Of a stretch of 64,000 nucleotides of DNA, positions 1 through 11,327 are shown in pieces. Numbering within the stretch: position 1 is the stretch's first letter; each line of letters starts with the position of its first letter. This stretch comes from Orychophragmus violaceus (taxonomy: Eukaryota > Streptophyta > Magnoliopsida > Brassicales > Brassicaceae), in assembly GCA_030180135.1 (NCBI GenBank), contig CM058238.1, forward strand, positions 46,093,765 to 46,157,764. The letters are read 5' to 3'. The position numbers and the translations under genes are program-made. The notes beneath the pieces were generated by a model. It saw only the letters and a program-made list of their open reading frames with translations. It searched no databases and was not told where the DNA came from.

Positions 1-570
1 AGGCAATGTCTTACTCAAGCCATGCATATTAAAGTTCAGAATGAACTGATCATAGCTTGCAGGTAAAGACTGCAGAACGATGTCGCAGGCAAGTTCCTGG
101 CTGATAGGGCAGTCGAGTTTCTGAAGATGATCGAGATAACCCATCATCTTCAAGACATGAGGACTCACTGCCGCATTTGCAGCCAACTTACAGTCTAAGA
201 GGTTCTTAACTGTCTGAAACCTCTCAGTCCTTGCTTGCTCCTGAAAAAGCGATTTCAGGCTTGCCATTATCTCGATGGGTGACAACACACTCTCGAACTG
301 CATTTGCAGCTCAGCAGTCATTGTCGCCAACATCAGGCAATAGACATCATTTTCATCTGACGAATGCTTTTCCCAAGCATTATGCAGAGTCCTGGCGGCA
401 TTGGCAGGAGGCCTCTCGGGGAGGGGATCACGAAGGACATAATCCTTCTTCTCCTGCTTGAGGACCAGCCTCAAGTTCCTTGACCACGTCAGGAAGTTCG
501 TTCCAGTCAGCTTCTCCTTCTCGAGAACAGACCGGATTGAGAATGTGTTTTGTGTGCTTGTAGTAGTCAT
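1..570 (-). CDS. Copia gag polyprotein, N-terminal part (UBN2-type gag)
   Basis: An open frame of 190 codons runs from an ATG at 570 down to base 1 with no stop, so it is the beginning of a longer protein cut by the window edge. The N-terminus has the usual Copia gag look: a short Ser/Thr-rich start, then the motif LTGTNFLTWSRNLRLVL, followed by an alpha-helical region with LCDxxL-like and LPASYDQF motifs found in UBN2/gag domains. Gag would form the nucleocapsid of the cytoplasmic virus-like particle. The ATG is preceded on the minus strand by TATATTTCAGCT, which resembles a 3' splice site, so the long leader may be spliced out. The reading frame looks undamaged. Confidence 0.85.
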   Translation of the reverse strand, partial: MTTTSTQNTFSIRSVLEKEKLTGTNFLTWSRNLRLVLKQEKKDYVLRDPLPERPPANAARTLHNAWEKHSSDENDVYCLMLATMTAELQMQFESVLSPIEIMASLKSLFQEQARTERFQTVKNLLDCKLAANAAVSPHVLKMMGYLDHLQKLDCPISQELACDIVLQSLPASYDQFILNFNMHGLSKTLP

Positions 571-1094
571 AGCTGAAATATATAAGATAAAAAGGTTATT
601 AGTTAATATGTTCAATATGATTAATCTTGTATTATACTTAATATGATTAATCACGCATTATATTCAATAACATAAGTTACCCTCAATAGAATATAATGAT
701 TCCAAGATCCACATATAACTAAGATCAAAGTGGGCCACTGGCCATCACCTAACCTTAGCTTATATCGGTAAGCCCTATGTCGGCTAATTATATCCGTGAT
801 ATAACTCTTGGTTGTGAATCTGGGCCCGAGGCCCAATCCACTCTGATGTCTCAAGGCCCGGGACTCCCGATGGCCTAGTCAAGAAAACCAGACTATACAG
901 TCATGTAATCACTAATGTCTGGGACTCCCAATGACATTTATGAATCACAAACCGTCTTACCCACGCAAAAGCAGACACCCTCACACTGTAAGGCCATGAA
1001 TACAATTGAATGGGCTTCGACAGCTGACATAGACTGGACAAGACATCCAATGCTTGATATTGTTTGAGGTTTGTAGGTTTATTAAAATTTCATC

Positions 1095-1285
1095 CCAAAA
1101 TAGAAGATTACTATTTTGGGAAACTTTCCATTTTTGGAAACTTTCCATTTTGGGAAACCTACTATTTTTGGAAACTTTCTAAAATTGGAAACTTTCTAAC
1201 TTTAGAAATTTCTTAAAATCCAAAACATGCAAATCTAGAAACTTCTATTTTAAGAAACTTTCTAATTTCAAAATTTTGGAAACTT
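1095..1285. repeat. Degenerate tandem repeat of a GGAAACTTTCC-type unit
   Basis: A unit of roughly 17-20 bp resembling TTTTGGAAACTTTCCA is repeated about eight times with increasing divergence. The pattern lies wholly inside the leader of Copia element I. Confidence 0.7.
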
Positions 1286-1794
1286 ATTAATTTAAAAATC
1301 GATTTTATAATTTTAATTTTTATAAAATAAATTTTAAATTAAATCTGAAGAAAGACTCAAATAATTGGCCCAATTGTTTTAACTTCTTGGCCCGAGGCCC
1401 AAGAATTGGTCCATGTCCAAGACATAACCCAATTGCCCAATTAAATGACATAACCGGTCTGGTTCATTAAAATTGGTCTAACCAAAATTAATTACTACGA
1501 TGACCACAATTGTCAACCGGTTATTTACTAAACCGGATTTTCTCAATTTATTTGGTCCAACCAAATCAAATTAGAAAATCCTGGTTTAGGCACAAAATCC
1601 AATAATTATTTCGACATTGGATTTCTTATCCCGGTTTAACCAGAACTTAATAAATTTATTAAGTCTGTTTATTAAACCGTGACGTTTAATTTTTAATCAG
1701 TTTTAAACCGAACCACCACAAACCAAACCGAACCAAGCTCGAGCCAAACCGAACCGACCAATTAGGTCACGTGTTGGAATGGCCGTGAGCAACA

Positions 1795-2105
1795 CACGCG
1801 ATCGGGACGACCGTGCCTCACGATCGGGACGTGCTTGGTTGTGATCGGGACGGGACGGGACGATCGCGGGCCGAGACGCACGACGCGATCCATGCGATCT
1901 GCCTTGCGGATCCATGCGATGCTTGCGCCTCACGGTCGATCGTCGGGTCGAGAGCGGGACGATGGCGGGACGATCGCAGTGATCGATCCAATCGATCCGC
2001 TTGCTTCATCCTCGCACGCAAGCCATCGATCGGCCATCATCACGCACGCGATCGATCGGTCATGATCATGCGATCGATCCATGATCGATCCATGCATCAA
2101 TAACC
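1795..2105. repeat. GATC/CGATCG-rich low-complexity island
   Basis: This GC-rich stretch in otherwise AT-rich DNA contains dozens of GATC tetramers, with repeated words such as CGATCGATCC, CATGATCGATC and CGGGACGATCG. Open frames through it are arginine- and aspartate-rich artefacts of the repeat and are not annotated as genes. Confidence 0.7.
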
Positions 2106-2280
2106 ATCGGCCGACGCATACCAAAACAAGTTTTGGTCCATGCGATTTCATAGTTAGGGTTTTAGGTTTTAATTTGTTTCTTAAGTGTTTTACAAATCAG
2201 ATTCAAGCAATCTCAGATTCAAAACACTTCTAAACAACCTAAATCATGAATCTAAACAAGAAAACCTAACAGAACCAATG

Positions 2281-2292
2281 GCTCTGATACCA
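2281..2292 (-). other. Primer-binding site of Copia element I
   Basis: The minus strand reads TGGTATCAGAGC, the standard plant Copia primer site complementary to initiator Met-tRNA. It lies one base from the LTR end. Confidence 0.9.
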
Positions 2293-2293
2293 C

Positions 2294-2934
2294 TGAATGA
2301 ATGTTTAGTGTTAATCCAGATTCAATTCTCAGATTCAACAGATCCTAAACATGCAGATCTAGGTTCTCTTATTTAGAAACATAATGGATCTCACCTTATA
2401 CCTGTTTATGCAGCGGAAAGGGAAGGTATGGTCAGAGATCAGCAGAGCCACCAAGTGATAACTCCTCCAGAGGTTCACACACGCACACCAAGCAGGAAGA
2501 AGGCTGCTAGACCAAGAGAGAGGAGGCGCAGGGAGAGAGAGAGAAATCGCAGAAAGGGGCTAGGGTTGGAAGGAGAATCAGACTTAAGTTTTAATTATAA
2601 AACTTTTCTGGTTCCTTTTGGGCTTTTGGGCCCAAATACCAATCTGATTAAATCCCTTAGATTTAATCAGACCCATTAATCTCTCTCTAAGTACGACAAA
2701 TGCCTGGCACTTTTACCGTACTTCTGCTAAGCCGTTCCTACACATTTTCCTGTTAGCTTAGGCGTGTGACCCATATGGGATCATATAATAAAGGCAATAA
2801 GTCCAAGACTTATAGATCGTGAGCGGACTCTAGCAAGCCATCATGACCCCCAGTATTATATGACTTATGTCTGATCATTGACATACTCTTACTTTCTAGA
2901 GACAGTACCGAGATTACTGGACACAATTCCAACA
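2294..2934 (-). repeat. 5' LTR of Copia element I
   Basis: The minus-strand LTR begins TGTTGGAATT and ends TTCATTCA next to the primer-binding site, giving 641 bp with normal TG...CA termini. The second LTR is outside the window. Confidence 0.8.
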
Positions 2935-3565
2935 ATGTAGCTAGTAGCATCCGAGCTGGTGGAACGAATGTCTATGCGTAAACGTCATACTCCATATTAT
3001 ATATGTTGGTTATTTATTGAATGCTTTGATATAATTGAACTGATTACACCAAATCATATCAATGTATCAATGAAGAAGTAGATTGGGATTAAGATGAACT
3101 ACACAACCATATGTAGAGCGTTTATAAGCTTTTTCAGTAAGATCGCTAATGTGATGATGAGAGAACGAACTTGACATTTGGACTTGTTAATTTTATAAAC
3201 TTTTAGCTCATAAGAATCAGACAGCAATAGAGGTCTGACGACCAATTCATCACCACTTAAGGTTATTTTAGTTTGTCATATGTTGGTGTATGTAATCTAA
3301 AGAGTAATGTTTTCTTCCAAGGTTAAACTAACCCATTTCTTGATATTGTATACTTTCAATGAACAAAATTCCTTGTTGATTTTGAGTAGACAAAAGAAAT
3401 TTATACAACTTTGTATTTTTCTACAAGCATAGTACATAAGGAGAACTTTCTTTCTTTGATTTGATAATCCAATAATCTAATACAATACAATGTGTTCAAC
3501 AAGAAGTCTAATAACCAGTAAAAAACTACAACAATGAGAAAACACCTAATTTAGTATCAAACTTC
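2935..3565. other. AT-rich intergenic stretch, no gene seen
   Basis: No open frame, conserved motif or repeat that I can name is present between the Copia LTR and the palindrome-rich region. Confidence 0.5.
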
Positions 3566-3610
3566 AGACTTCAAAAGTAGTCTAATATAAGACTTCATGT
3601 TGAATTTTCA

Positions 3611-5064
3611 CTCTCAGACTTCTATTGTAGTCTGGTATTAGGCTCTCAGACTTCGTGTTCCTCGTAACAGTGAAATTTTATGAGCCATTAGCACATAATA
3701 AACCCCAACTCCAGCTTCTTTGGAGAGTCATCTGGATCAACCTTAAACCAAGCACCTGAAAAAGCAAAAACACAGAGCTCTTGCATTAGTTAGCGAACAA
3801 GTCTCCAAGAAATGGATAATAAAGGATTTTTTGAGCAAATCAACATGTATAACCAAAAGTCCAAAAGAGAGGTTTTACAAAAGAGAGAGAGAGAGAGAGA
3901 AAGAGAGGTAGTAAAAAAAAGGAAGAATGTGAAGGGTTTTTTTTCTGGCTGTTATATGTGTGTAAAAAATAGGTTTAGATAAGAGGAGAGAATTGGAGGA
4001 AAACTTTGCCGCCAAATTTTTAATAATTAAAAATTGTAAAATATCCGGTATCAGACTTCATATGCAGTCTGAGAAGGAATTTATGAATTGAACGGGAATT
4101 CTGAAATTTTCAGGCAGAAATTTCCCGCCTTTTTGAAAAGTTTTCGTGTGGAAATTTTCGAAAATGCGGGAAATTTCAGACTTCATATGCAGTCTGAAAT
4201 AAGACTTCATGACAAGTTTAAATACTCGAACCAGATTTATCTGGAAGTCTGAGAAACTCTCAGACTTCTATTGTAGTCTGGTATTAGACTCTCAGACTTC
4301 GTGTTCCTCGTAACAGTGAAATTTTATGAGCCATTAGCACATAATAAACCCCAACTCCAGCTTCTTTGGAGAGTCATCTTGATCAACCTTAAACCAAGCA
4401 CCTGAAAAAGCAAAAACACAGAGCTCTTGCATTAGTTAGCGAACAAGTCTCCAAGAAATGGATAATAAAGGATTTTTTGAGCAAATCAATATGTATAACT
4501 AAAAGTCTATGTCAAAAGTCTTAATTGGTTCAGTTAAAAAAACTTTGAAAACACTAAATCAGAACCGATCCACTCACCTATTTCACAGCTCAAAGAGAAT
4601 CAACTATGAATCACATACATAAGAACTCATATGAGAGAATAAGCTTGAGAACATTTTTGGATGAGAAATTTTAGAGAGGTTTTACAAAAGTGAGAGAGAG
4701 AGAAAGAGAGGTAGTAAAAAAAAGGAAGAATGTGGAGGTTTTTTTTTCTGGCTGTTATATGTGTGTAAAAACATAGGTTTAGATAAGAGGAGAGAATTGG
4801 AGGGAAACTTTGCCGCCAAAATTTTAATAATTAAAAATTGTAAAATATCCGGTATCAGACTTCATATGCAGTCTGAGAAGGAATTTCTGAATTGAGCGAG
4901 AATTCTGAAATTTTCAGGCAGAAATTTCCCGCCTTTTCGAAAAGTTTTCGTGTGAAAATTTTCGAAAAGGTGGGAAATTTCAGACTTCATATGCAGTCTG
5001 AAATAAGACTTCATGACAAGTTTAAATACTTGAACCAGATTTTCCTGGAAGTCTGAGAAACCCT
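3611..5064. repeat. Direct duplication, two copies (about 646 and 808 bp)
   Basis: Copy 1 (3611-4256) and copy 2 (4257-5064) begin with the same words and align almost base for base. Copy 2 holds about 150 bp, around 4500-4670, that are missing from copy 1. Both include a GA-rich microsatellite and a poly-T segment. The duplication is bounded by the CAGACTTC palindromes. Confidence 0.85.
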
Positions 5065-6300
5065 AAATCTAATAATTACTACTTAAATACCATCATATTA
5101 TATAGAAAACTTATAATAAACATCAAACTCGTTTAGAATAGTCACAAACTAACTAAAATGGAACAATATGAATGAAAATTCACAAACTCTGAATCTAACC
5201 ATACAGATAAAACATGATATTCACCTTCATATGTGAAATATAGATCAAACTACATGGTGTTTTGAACCAAATATATCTTAAATGCTTAAGTTTGATCAAA
5301 GTTTATGTTATTTTAATTTATATACATAACAAATGCTTATGCTTAATTTATGTATCAAAATTTATATCAAATTATTTTTTCATATTTTTAAAATTTAAAT
5401 TTTTAACTTAAATACGTCTCAGACTTCTAAAGAAGTCTGAGAAACCCTAAACCTAATATTTATCACTTATCGGTGAAAATATTTAAACAAAACAATTAGA
5501 AAACATCAAATTCGCTAAATATATGCACATTATAACATATATATACAAATTTAATATTTCAAATATAAATTTGGTAAACCATGAATCTAACCCTAAAGTT
5601 ATATGTAAGTTATATGTAAATGTTCCATTACAAAGAATGTTTTGAGGTTTAGAACTTACTCTAACTTACATATTGTTTAGTTTGACTCAATTTTACCAAA
5701 TGTTACGAGAAATCTCAGAGATAATTAAGTTGAAATTTAAATTGTAAATTTATTAAAAAAATATTTTGAGAAACAATTTGGATACATAAATTAAACATGA
5801 GACTTTTGGACATATGTAAATTAAAATTACATAAAATTTAGTCAATTGTACTCATTTAAGGTATATTTGGTTAAAAGTATTTACGAAACCACAAAATTCA
5901 GACTTCTATAGAAGTCTGATAAACCCTAAATTTAGTATTTATCACTTAACATCGAAAAATATTTAAACAAAACACCTAGGACACATCAAATTCGTTAATT
6001 ATATCACCATTATAACATACATGTGCAAATATATTTTTTCAAATGTGAATTTCTTAAACCATGAATCTAACTAACCCTAAGGTTATATGTAAGTTATATG
6101 TAAATGTTCCATTATGTTCCATTACAAAGTAGGGTTCTAAGGCATACTTAACTAACATTGTTTAATATGACTCAATTTTATCAAATTTTAATTTATATAC
6201 TACTAAATTGTTTATATATAATTTATGTATATAAAAGTTTTGACAAAATATTTTTTTTATAATTTTAAAATTTAAATTTACTAATTAATTCAGTGTCAGA
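5046..6300. repeat. Diverged tandem units, about 380-480 bp each
   Basis: Three units begin with GAAGTCTGA(G/T)AAACCCTAAA followed by a shared TAATATTTATCACTTA-like segment, a TATTTAAACAAAAC segment and AACATCAAATTCG. They start near 5046, 5431 and 5911 and are clearly diverged from each other. Confidence 0.65.
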
Positions 6301-6345
6301 CTTCTATTAGAGTCTGAAGTCTCAGACATCCATAGAAGTCTGAAA

Positions 6346-7560
6346 TAGTCGAAGGTTATAATGGTAATTGCGTTTGACGTTTTTTTGATTGGTCATAAGG
6401 ACATCGCGGTAATTTCATAAGGCTGCAAAACCAGTTTTGTATTTGATTCAAGTTTGGGGGTACACTTTTATTTAAAATCAAATTTGAAGGCATTTTAAGC
6501 AATTTCCCCAAATAGTTTATTAAATTACCAGTTACAAGCCTGAGTTTCATTAGCTTGATCCAAAGACCGGCTCTGATTACATGATAAGAATTTGATTAAA
6601 ATAATAGAAATATGTGTAAAAATAAGAAAGATCAGAGAAAGAAAGTTAATTACAAAATAGTAAAAAACACAAAAAAAAAACACCATTTTAGGAGGCAAAT
6701 GATTATTTCCACCAAAAAAAGAGAGGCAAATATCTAAATGAACGGTATGACAAGAGACTTGGTCTTTCCTTTCTCTCTCGCCCACTCATTACCATTTAAC
6801 CACACTAAAACAGAAAATCCACATCTCAAATCCATTTTTCTAATTTGTTTTTCATCCTTATTGTTTATTTGGGGATATTGTTCTAAATTACGAGTTTTGC
6901 TTTATAGTTTTTACTCTTCTTTTTTTGTTTCGCGTGTGATCATTAACTCGAGATAAATATTGTATCCGTGTTAATATCACACGCAGACTAATCAAATATC
7001 CAATTGTATATCGTGTATCCAACATTCCGAGAATTTGAGGATAAAAGTGGAGTTATTTGGAGGAAGAAGAAAAAGGTCAAGAAATTTGGTATATACAGCT
7101 TTCCGTATTATGCCCAAACATGGCTTTTTTAATCACTGCCTATCATTTGATCCATTTCCTTAATTCTCCAAGAGCTCTTTCCCTCGCTCTAATTTAGAAT
7201 ATCTAACAATTTGATCATTAGGTGTGGTTTCTCACACATTATTCTTCTGGGATTTCGTATAGTCTTGGAAAAAACAACAAATCTGCTTAATTAAAGAGAA
7301 GGACGTGTTGAGCTGTCACCACTTTCTTTTTCTATCTCTTGATTTTTCCCAGTCTTTTAAGTTTCCTAAAACTTTCTCATTTTTCTTTGCAACCTGTACA
7401 ATTCGACACTCGTGAGCGGAGTTTTTTTTTCTCTCTTCGTTATTTCTTCTTCTTCCGCAATTATACACGCGTCTCTGCTTTCATCTTCTTGGTGTCAATG
7501 AGATCCAACTTCTAGCTCATTCATATTTCTCCTTCTTCCCATATCGCTCTATTCTCTCTA
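6346..7560 (+). promoter_or_regulatory. Upstream region and 5' leader of CSLC12
   Basis: The 1.2 kb before the CSLC12 ATG contain no convincing protein gene. The last 250 bp are CT-rich (runs of TTTTTTTTCTCTCTCTTC type near 7420-7450 and CTCTATTCTCTCTA just before the ATG), as is common in plant 5' leaders. I cannot fix the transcription start or a TATA box with confidence. Confidence 0.4.
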
Positions 7561-9989
7561 ATGGCACCGAAGTTTGAATGGTGGGCGAAAGGAAACAACA
7601 GTAAAGGTACTCCTGTGGTCATCAAAATGGAAAATCCTAACAACTGGTCAATGTTGGAACTCGAATCACCGTCTGAGCAAGATTTCCTCACAGAAGGTCG
7701 CCGTGAGAAATCTCGGAACAAGAACGCGAGACAGCTCACATGGGTCCTCCTCCTAAAAGCCCACCGTGCCGCAGGCTGTCTCACCTCCCTCGGCTCAGCA
7801 TTAGTCGCTCTCGGAATCGCCATACGCTGTCGTATCGCCGCCGGCCGCACAGACACTGAGATCTCGTCTTCTTCTTCACCTGCTATTACCAAATCGAAAT
7901 CGAGGTTCTTCTATTCGTGCTTAAAGGTGTTTCTATGGCTTTCACTAATGCTTCTAGCTTTTGAAATCGCTGCGTATTACAAAGTATGGCATTTCGAACC
8001 AGCGAAGATTCAGTTTATCTTCACTGTGTCGCCTTTTGATGTAAAAGGATTCTTCGATTGGGTTTATACTTACTGGGTTCTGCTTCGTGTTGAATATCTT
8101 GCTCCTCCGCTTCAGTTTCTCGCTAATGCTTGCATCGTCCTCTTCCTTATTCAGAGCCTAGACAGACTCATTCTCTGCCTAGGCTGTTTCTGGATCCGGT
8201 CCAAGAAAATCAAACCGGTTCCCAAAAAGACAATCTCCGATCTAGAATCCGGCGACAATGGTATCTTCCTTCCAATGGTTCTTGTTCAGATTCCCATGTG
8301 TAACGAAAAGGAGGTAAACCAAAATCAATTTCGATACGAAATTTGTCAGAGAAATATGTATGGATTTTTATTTTATTTTGACAGGTTTATCAGCAATCGA
8401 TTGCGGCTGTGTGTAACTTAGAGTGGCCAAAAACGAAGATTTTGATTCAGATTCTGGATGATTCTGATGATCCATTCACGCAGAGTTTGATCAAAGAAGA
8501 AGTTCATAAATGGCAGAAGGAAGGTGCACGCATTGTGTATCGTCACCGTGTGAATAGAGAAGGCTACAAAGCTGGAAATCTCAAGTCTGCAATGAACTGT
8601 AGCTATGTCAAAGACTACGAATTCGTAGCCATTTTTGACGCTGATTTTCAGCCATTTCCTGATTTTCTCAAAAAGACAATTCCTCATTTTAAGGTAACAT
8701 TTGGCTCATTCTATAGAATTGGTTCCAAATTTGGGAGCTTTTGATCATATACAAAATTTTAACAGGAAAATGAGGAACTAGGATTGGTACAGGCCAGATG
8801 GTCGTTTGTCAATAAGGAAGAGAACTTGTTGACAAGATTACAGAACATTAACTTGGCATTTCACTTTGAGGTTGAACAGCAAGTGAACAGTGTCTTCTTG
8901 AATTTCTTTGGATTCAATGGGACAGCTGGTGTGTGGAGGATTAAGGCTTTGGAAGACTCTGGTGGTTGGCTCGAGAGAACTACTGTCGAGGATATGGACA
9001 TTGCTGTTCGTGCTCATCTCCATGGCTGGAAGTTCATTTTCCTAAACGATGTCGAGGTATTGTAGCAAACATTATTTACCATTGACCAAGTGTTTGATTC
9101 CTGGCTAATGTTGTACTCTCTGTCTGCCGTTGTCTCTCTCAGTGCATTTGCGAATTACCTGAATCTTATGAAGCTTACCGAAAACAGCAACACCGATGGC
9201 ATTCAGGACCTATGCAACTATTTCGCCTTTGTTTACCTGCCGTCATTAAATCAAAGGTGCGCCAACACCGCTTAATAGTAGTTTTATTGGCTTTGTGACA
9301 ATGTAGCCTAGTGGTTTGTACTAGTGTCGTTTTGGTGTTTTCTGATACCATTGGGTGTTTTGCAGATAAGCATAGGCAAGAAATTCAATTTGATATTCCT
9401 CTTCTTCCTCCTAAGGAAGCTCATCTTGCCATTCTACTCATTCACACTCTTTTGTATCATCTTGCCAATGACTATGTTTGTGCCTGAGGCTGAGCTTCCT
9501 GCTTGGGTTGTCTGCTACATACCTGCCACAATGTCGTTCCTCAACATCCTTCCCGCCCCAAAATCATTTCCGTTCATCGTCCCGTACCTTCTCTTTGAGA
9601 ACACAATGTCTGTGACCAAGTTCAACGCAATGGTCTCTGGTCTGTTTCAGCTTGGAAGTGCATACGAATGGGTTGTTACAAAAAAATCAGGACGATCATC
9701 CGAAGGAGATCTGGCTGCTTTAGTTGAAAACGAAGGAGGAAAGAAAACGAAACATCAGAGAGGCGTGTCTGCACCAGGAACAGAGGCTGAGAAAAAAGCT
9801 CAAAAGAAGAAGAAGAAGAAGAAGCACAATAGGATATATATGAAGGAGCTATCACTGGCGTTTCTGCTATTAACCGCAGCAACTCGAAGTTTGTTATCAG
9901 CTCAAGGAATCCATTTTTACTTCCTCTTGTTTCAGGGAATATCCTTCTTACTGGTTGGTCTAGATCTGATCGGAGAGCAAGTTGAATGA
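7561..9989 (+). CDS. CSLC12: Cellulose synthase-like C protein (xyloglucan backbone glucan synthase), CSLC12 orthologue
   Basis: This GT2 enzyme polymerises the beta-1,4-glucan backbone of xyloglucan in the Golgi membrane, according to knowledge of plant CSLC proteins. Five exons fit GT...AG rules: 7561-8313, 8385-8693, 8766-9056, 9143-9256 and 9366-9989. They join in frame to 696 residues, close to the family norm of about 700. The start MAPKFEWWAKGN matches the CSLC12 N-terminus as I recall it. Catalytic features are all present: DDSDD (276-280), DAD (336-338), VED (428-430) and QQHRW (466-470). Hydrophobic segments lie at about 120-140 and 180-205 and several after residue 490. A lysine-rich cytosolic linker precedes the conserved C-terminal FLLVGLDLIGEQVE. 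Codons and frame are intact, so the gene looks functional despite the surrounding transposons. Confidence 0.95.
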
Positions 9990-10876
9990 CAGTAAAGAGA
10001 TTGACTGGGTCTTATTAGTGCTTGTAGAGAAACATTGTAGAAGACAGGAAACGGAATACAGTTACATTTATCTTCTCACTGAACATAGATCAGCTTCACA
10101 GAGGAAGGACATGGTTATATTAACTGTTGGTAATATGTACGCTTTATCTTCTATTTTTTTTTTTGGTGGCGTCATACGCTTTCTCCTTTATTTAATCTCT
10201 CTTTTTTTTTTGGCCACACTTCTCTCATTCTTTCGTTTAAGGAGACAATTCTTTTGTAGAAAGTTTTGTTCGATCAAGAAAGCCAATCACTTTAGCGAGC
10301 GACTCTTAGGTGCAGTTATCAGTAACAAAGAATCATTATCATAGACTATTCTCCATAGGAATGGATCAGGATTAGCCTCGTTTATTGATCCACAATAAAC
10401 TCTACAACTTTGCAAAGAGAACTAAGGATTCCTGCTACTCCAAAGCAACTTTCCCTTCAAAATATATGCATTTCCATCTCTATTCTGAGTAAAGCTTGTT
10501 CCACAATTTAGTACATCTAATCAGTTTCTTTCATCTTTCTTCACTTGCTGGATTTCATACGTTTGATGAGTTTGATGAGTTCATCGCTATTGAACTGACC
10601 ATGATTAAAACTTACGGATATATACATTAAGTCTACCATGTAAGATTTCAATTCTGACCAAGATCGAGATATCGACTAAAACCTTGCCCGATTATTGTTT
10701 AGCTTATATCTTTTGTGTCTGGAACATACAGACTGTGATCCTTATAAGATTATGATTATCTATCTAAAGATAAAAAGAACTTTAAGACGTTGTAGAGCAT
10801 TAACTTTGGTAGTCACAACTCATTTCTTTTGCAATCTTGTTCTTTACAGTCATCAGTTTGCGAAGGCTTACATAAA
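9990..10876 (+). other. 3' flank of CSLC12
   Basis: About 890 bp separate the CSLC12 stop from the start of the Tat LTR. An AATAAA-type signal lies near 10394. No other gene is recognised; open frames here are short and unlike known proteins. Confidence 0.5.
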
Positions 10877-11327
10877 TGTTGGAGTCAAGATTAGCCCCTT
10901 TTCCAAAAGGCCCATTTAGGAATTTAGGTTGGCCCAATAAAGAAAGTAAAGATAAACCTTAGTCCAAATAATCACGGCTCGGCCCAGCGACGGTGTAACT
11001 AGGGTTACGAAGGAAGAGAAGAAAAGAAAAGAAAAGGAAAGTAAAGATAAACCTTAGTCCAAATAAACACGCCGAGTAAAGAGATTTATTTGAAGATATT
11101 CAAGCCGAGATATTAGGAAAGATTCAGAATTATCTCCAAGTTTTTCCGTTTTCTTTGACCGACTTTGTAAGCCTATATAAAGGCACCGCGTTATTCAATA
11201 AAGGCATCCAATTTTCAATACAATTTTCTGAGAGTTCTTAGCAATTAAGCCGATTTGACCTAATTACTCTCCGACGACCTAAACATCTTTCTCAGCCGCT
11301 TTGTTTCTTCCCAGAAACCTAGCGAAA
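10877..11327 (+). repeat. 5' LTR of Tat element E, first part
   Basis: The LTR begins TGTTGGAGTC. It contains a strong TATA box and is cut at CGAAA by Athila element A. Confidence 0.75.
11174..11183 (+). promoter_or_regulatory. TATA box of the Tat LTR
   Basis: TATATAAAGG, about 150 bp before the Athila insertion, is the likely core promoter of element E. Confidence 0.65.

Larger units (their letters stand above)
571..2280 (-). other. Long non-coding leader of Copia element I
   Basis: About 1.7 kb separate the primer-binding site from the gag ATG, far more than in most Copia elements. I see no long open frame here. It holds a degenerate GGAAACTTTCC-like tandem repeat (about 1095-1285), an AT-rich part, and a GC-rich, GATC-rich island (about 1795-2105). 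The phrase GGCCCGAGGCCCAA occurs near 822 and again near 1388. The acceptor-like site just before gag suggests the leader could contain an intron; this is inference. Confidence 0.6.
1..2934 (-). mobile_element. Copia-type LTR retrotransposon I, 5' part only (minus strand)
   Basis: Reading the minus strand from right to left, the element shows an LTR (2934 to 2294), a primer-binding site of the initiator-methionine tRNA type, an unusually long leader and a gag gene that leaves the window at base 1. The rest of pol and the 3' LTR lie outside. The base next to the LTR on the right begins ATGTA, which would be the target duplication, but its partner is not in view. Confidence 0.85.
3566..6345. 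repeat. Region of dispersed CAGACTTC/GAAGTCTG palindromes
   Basis: An inverted 8-mer, CAGACTTC and its complement GAAGTCTG, recurs through this AT-rich region, often as a tight palindrome with a 4-bp spacer (about 5420-5440 and 5899-5919) or as TCAGACTTCATATGCAGTCT variants (about 4060, 4170, 4857, 4980). Additional partial copies lie at about 3566, 3613, 4240, 4259, 5046, 6298 and 6325. No coding potential was found. It could be a non-autonomous DNA element or a local satellite-like array; I cannot assign it to a known family. Confidence 0.7.

Noticed and set aside
1703..2151. Several overlapping Arg/Asp-rich frames in the GATC island
   Set aside because: All arise from low-complexity CGATCG repeats and exist on both strands at once.
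7521..7892. Open frame on the minus strand overlapping CSLC12 exon 1
   Set aside because: It is antisense to a clearly conserved exon, has no recognisable domain and is explained by the codon pattern of the real gene.
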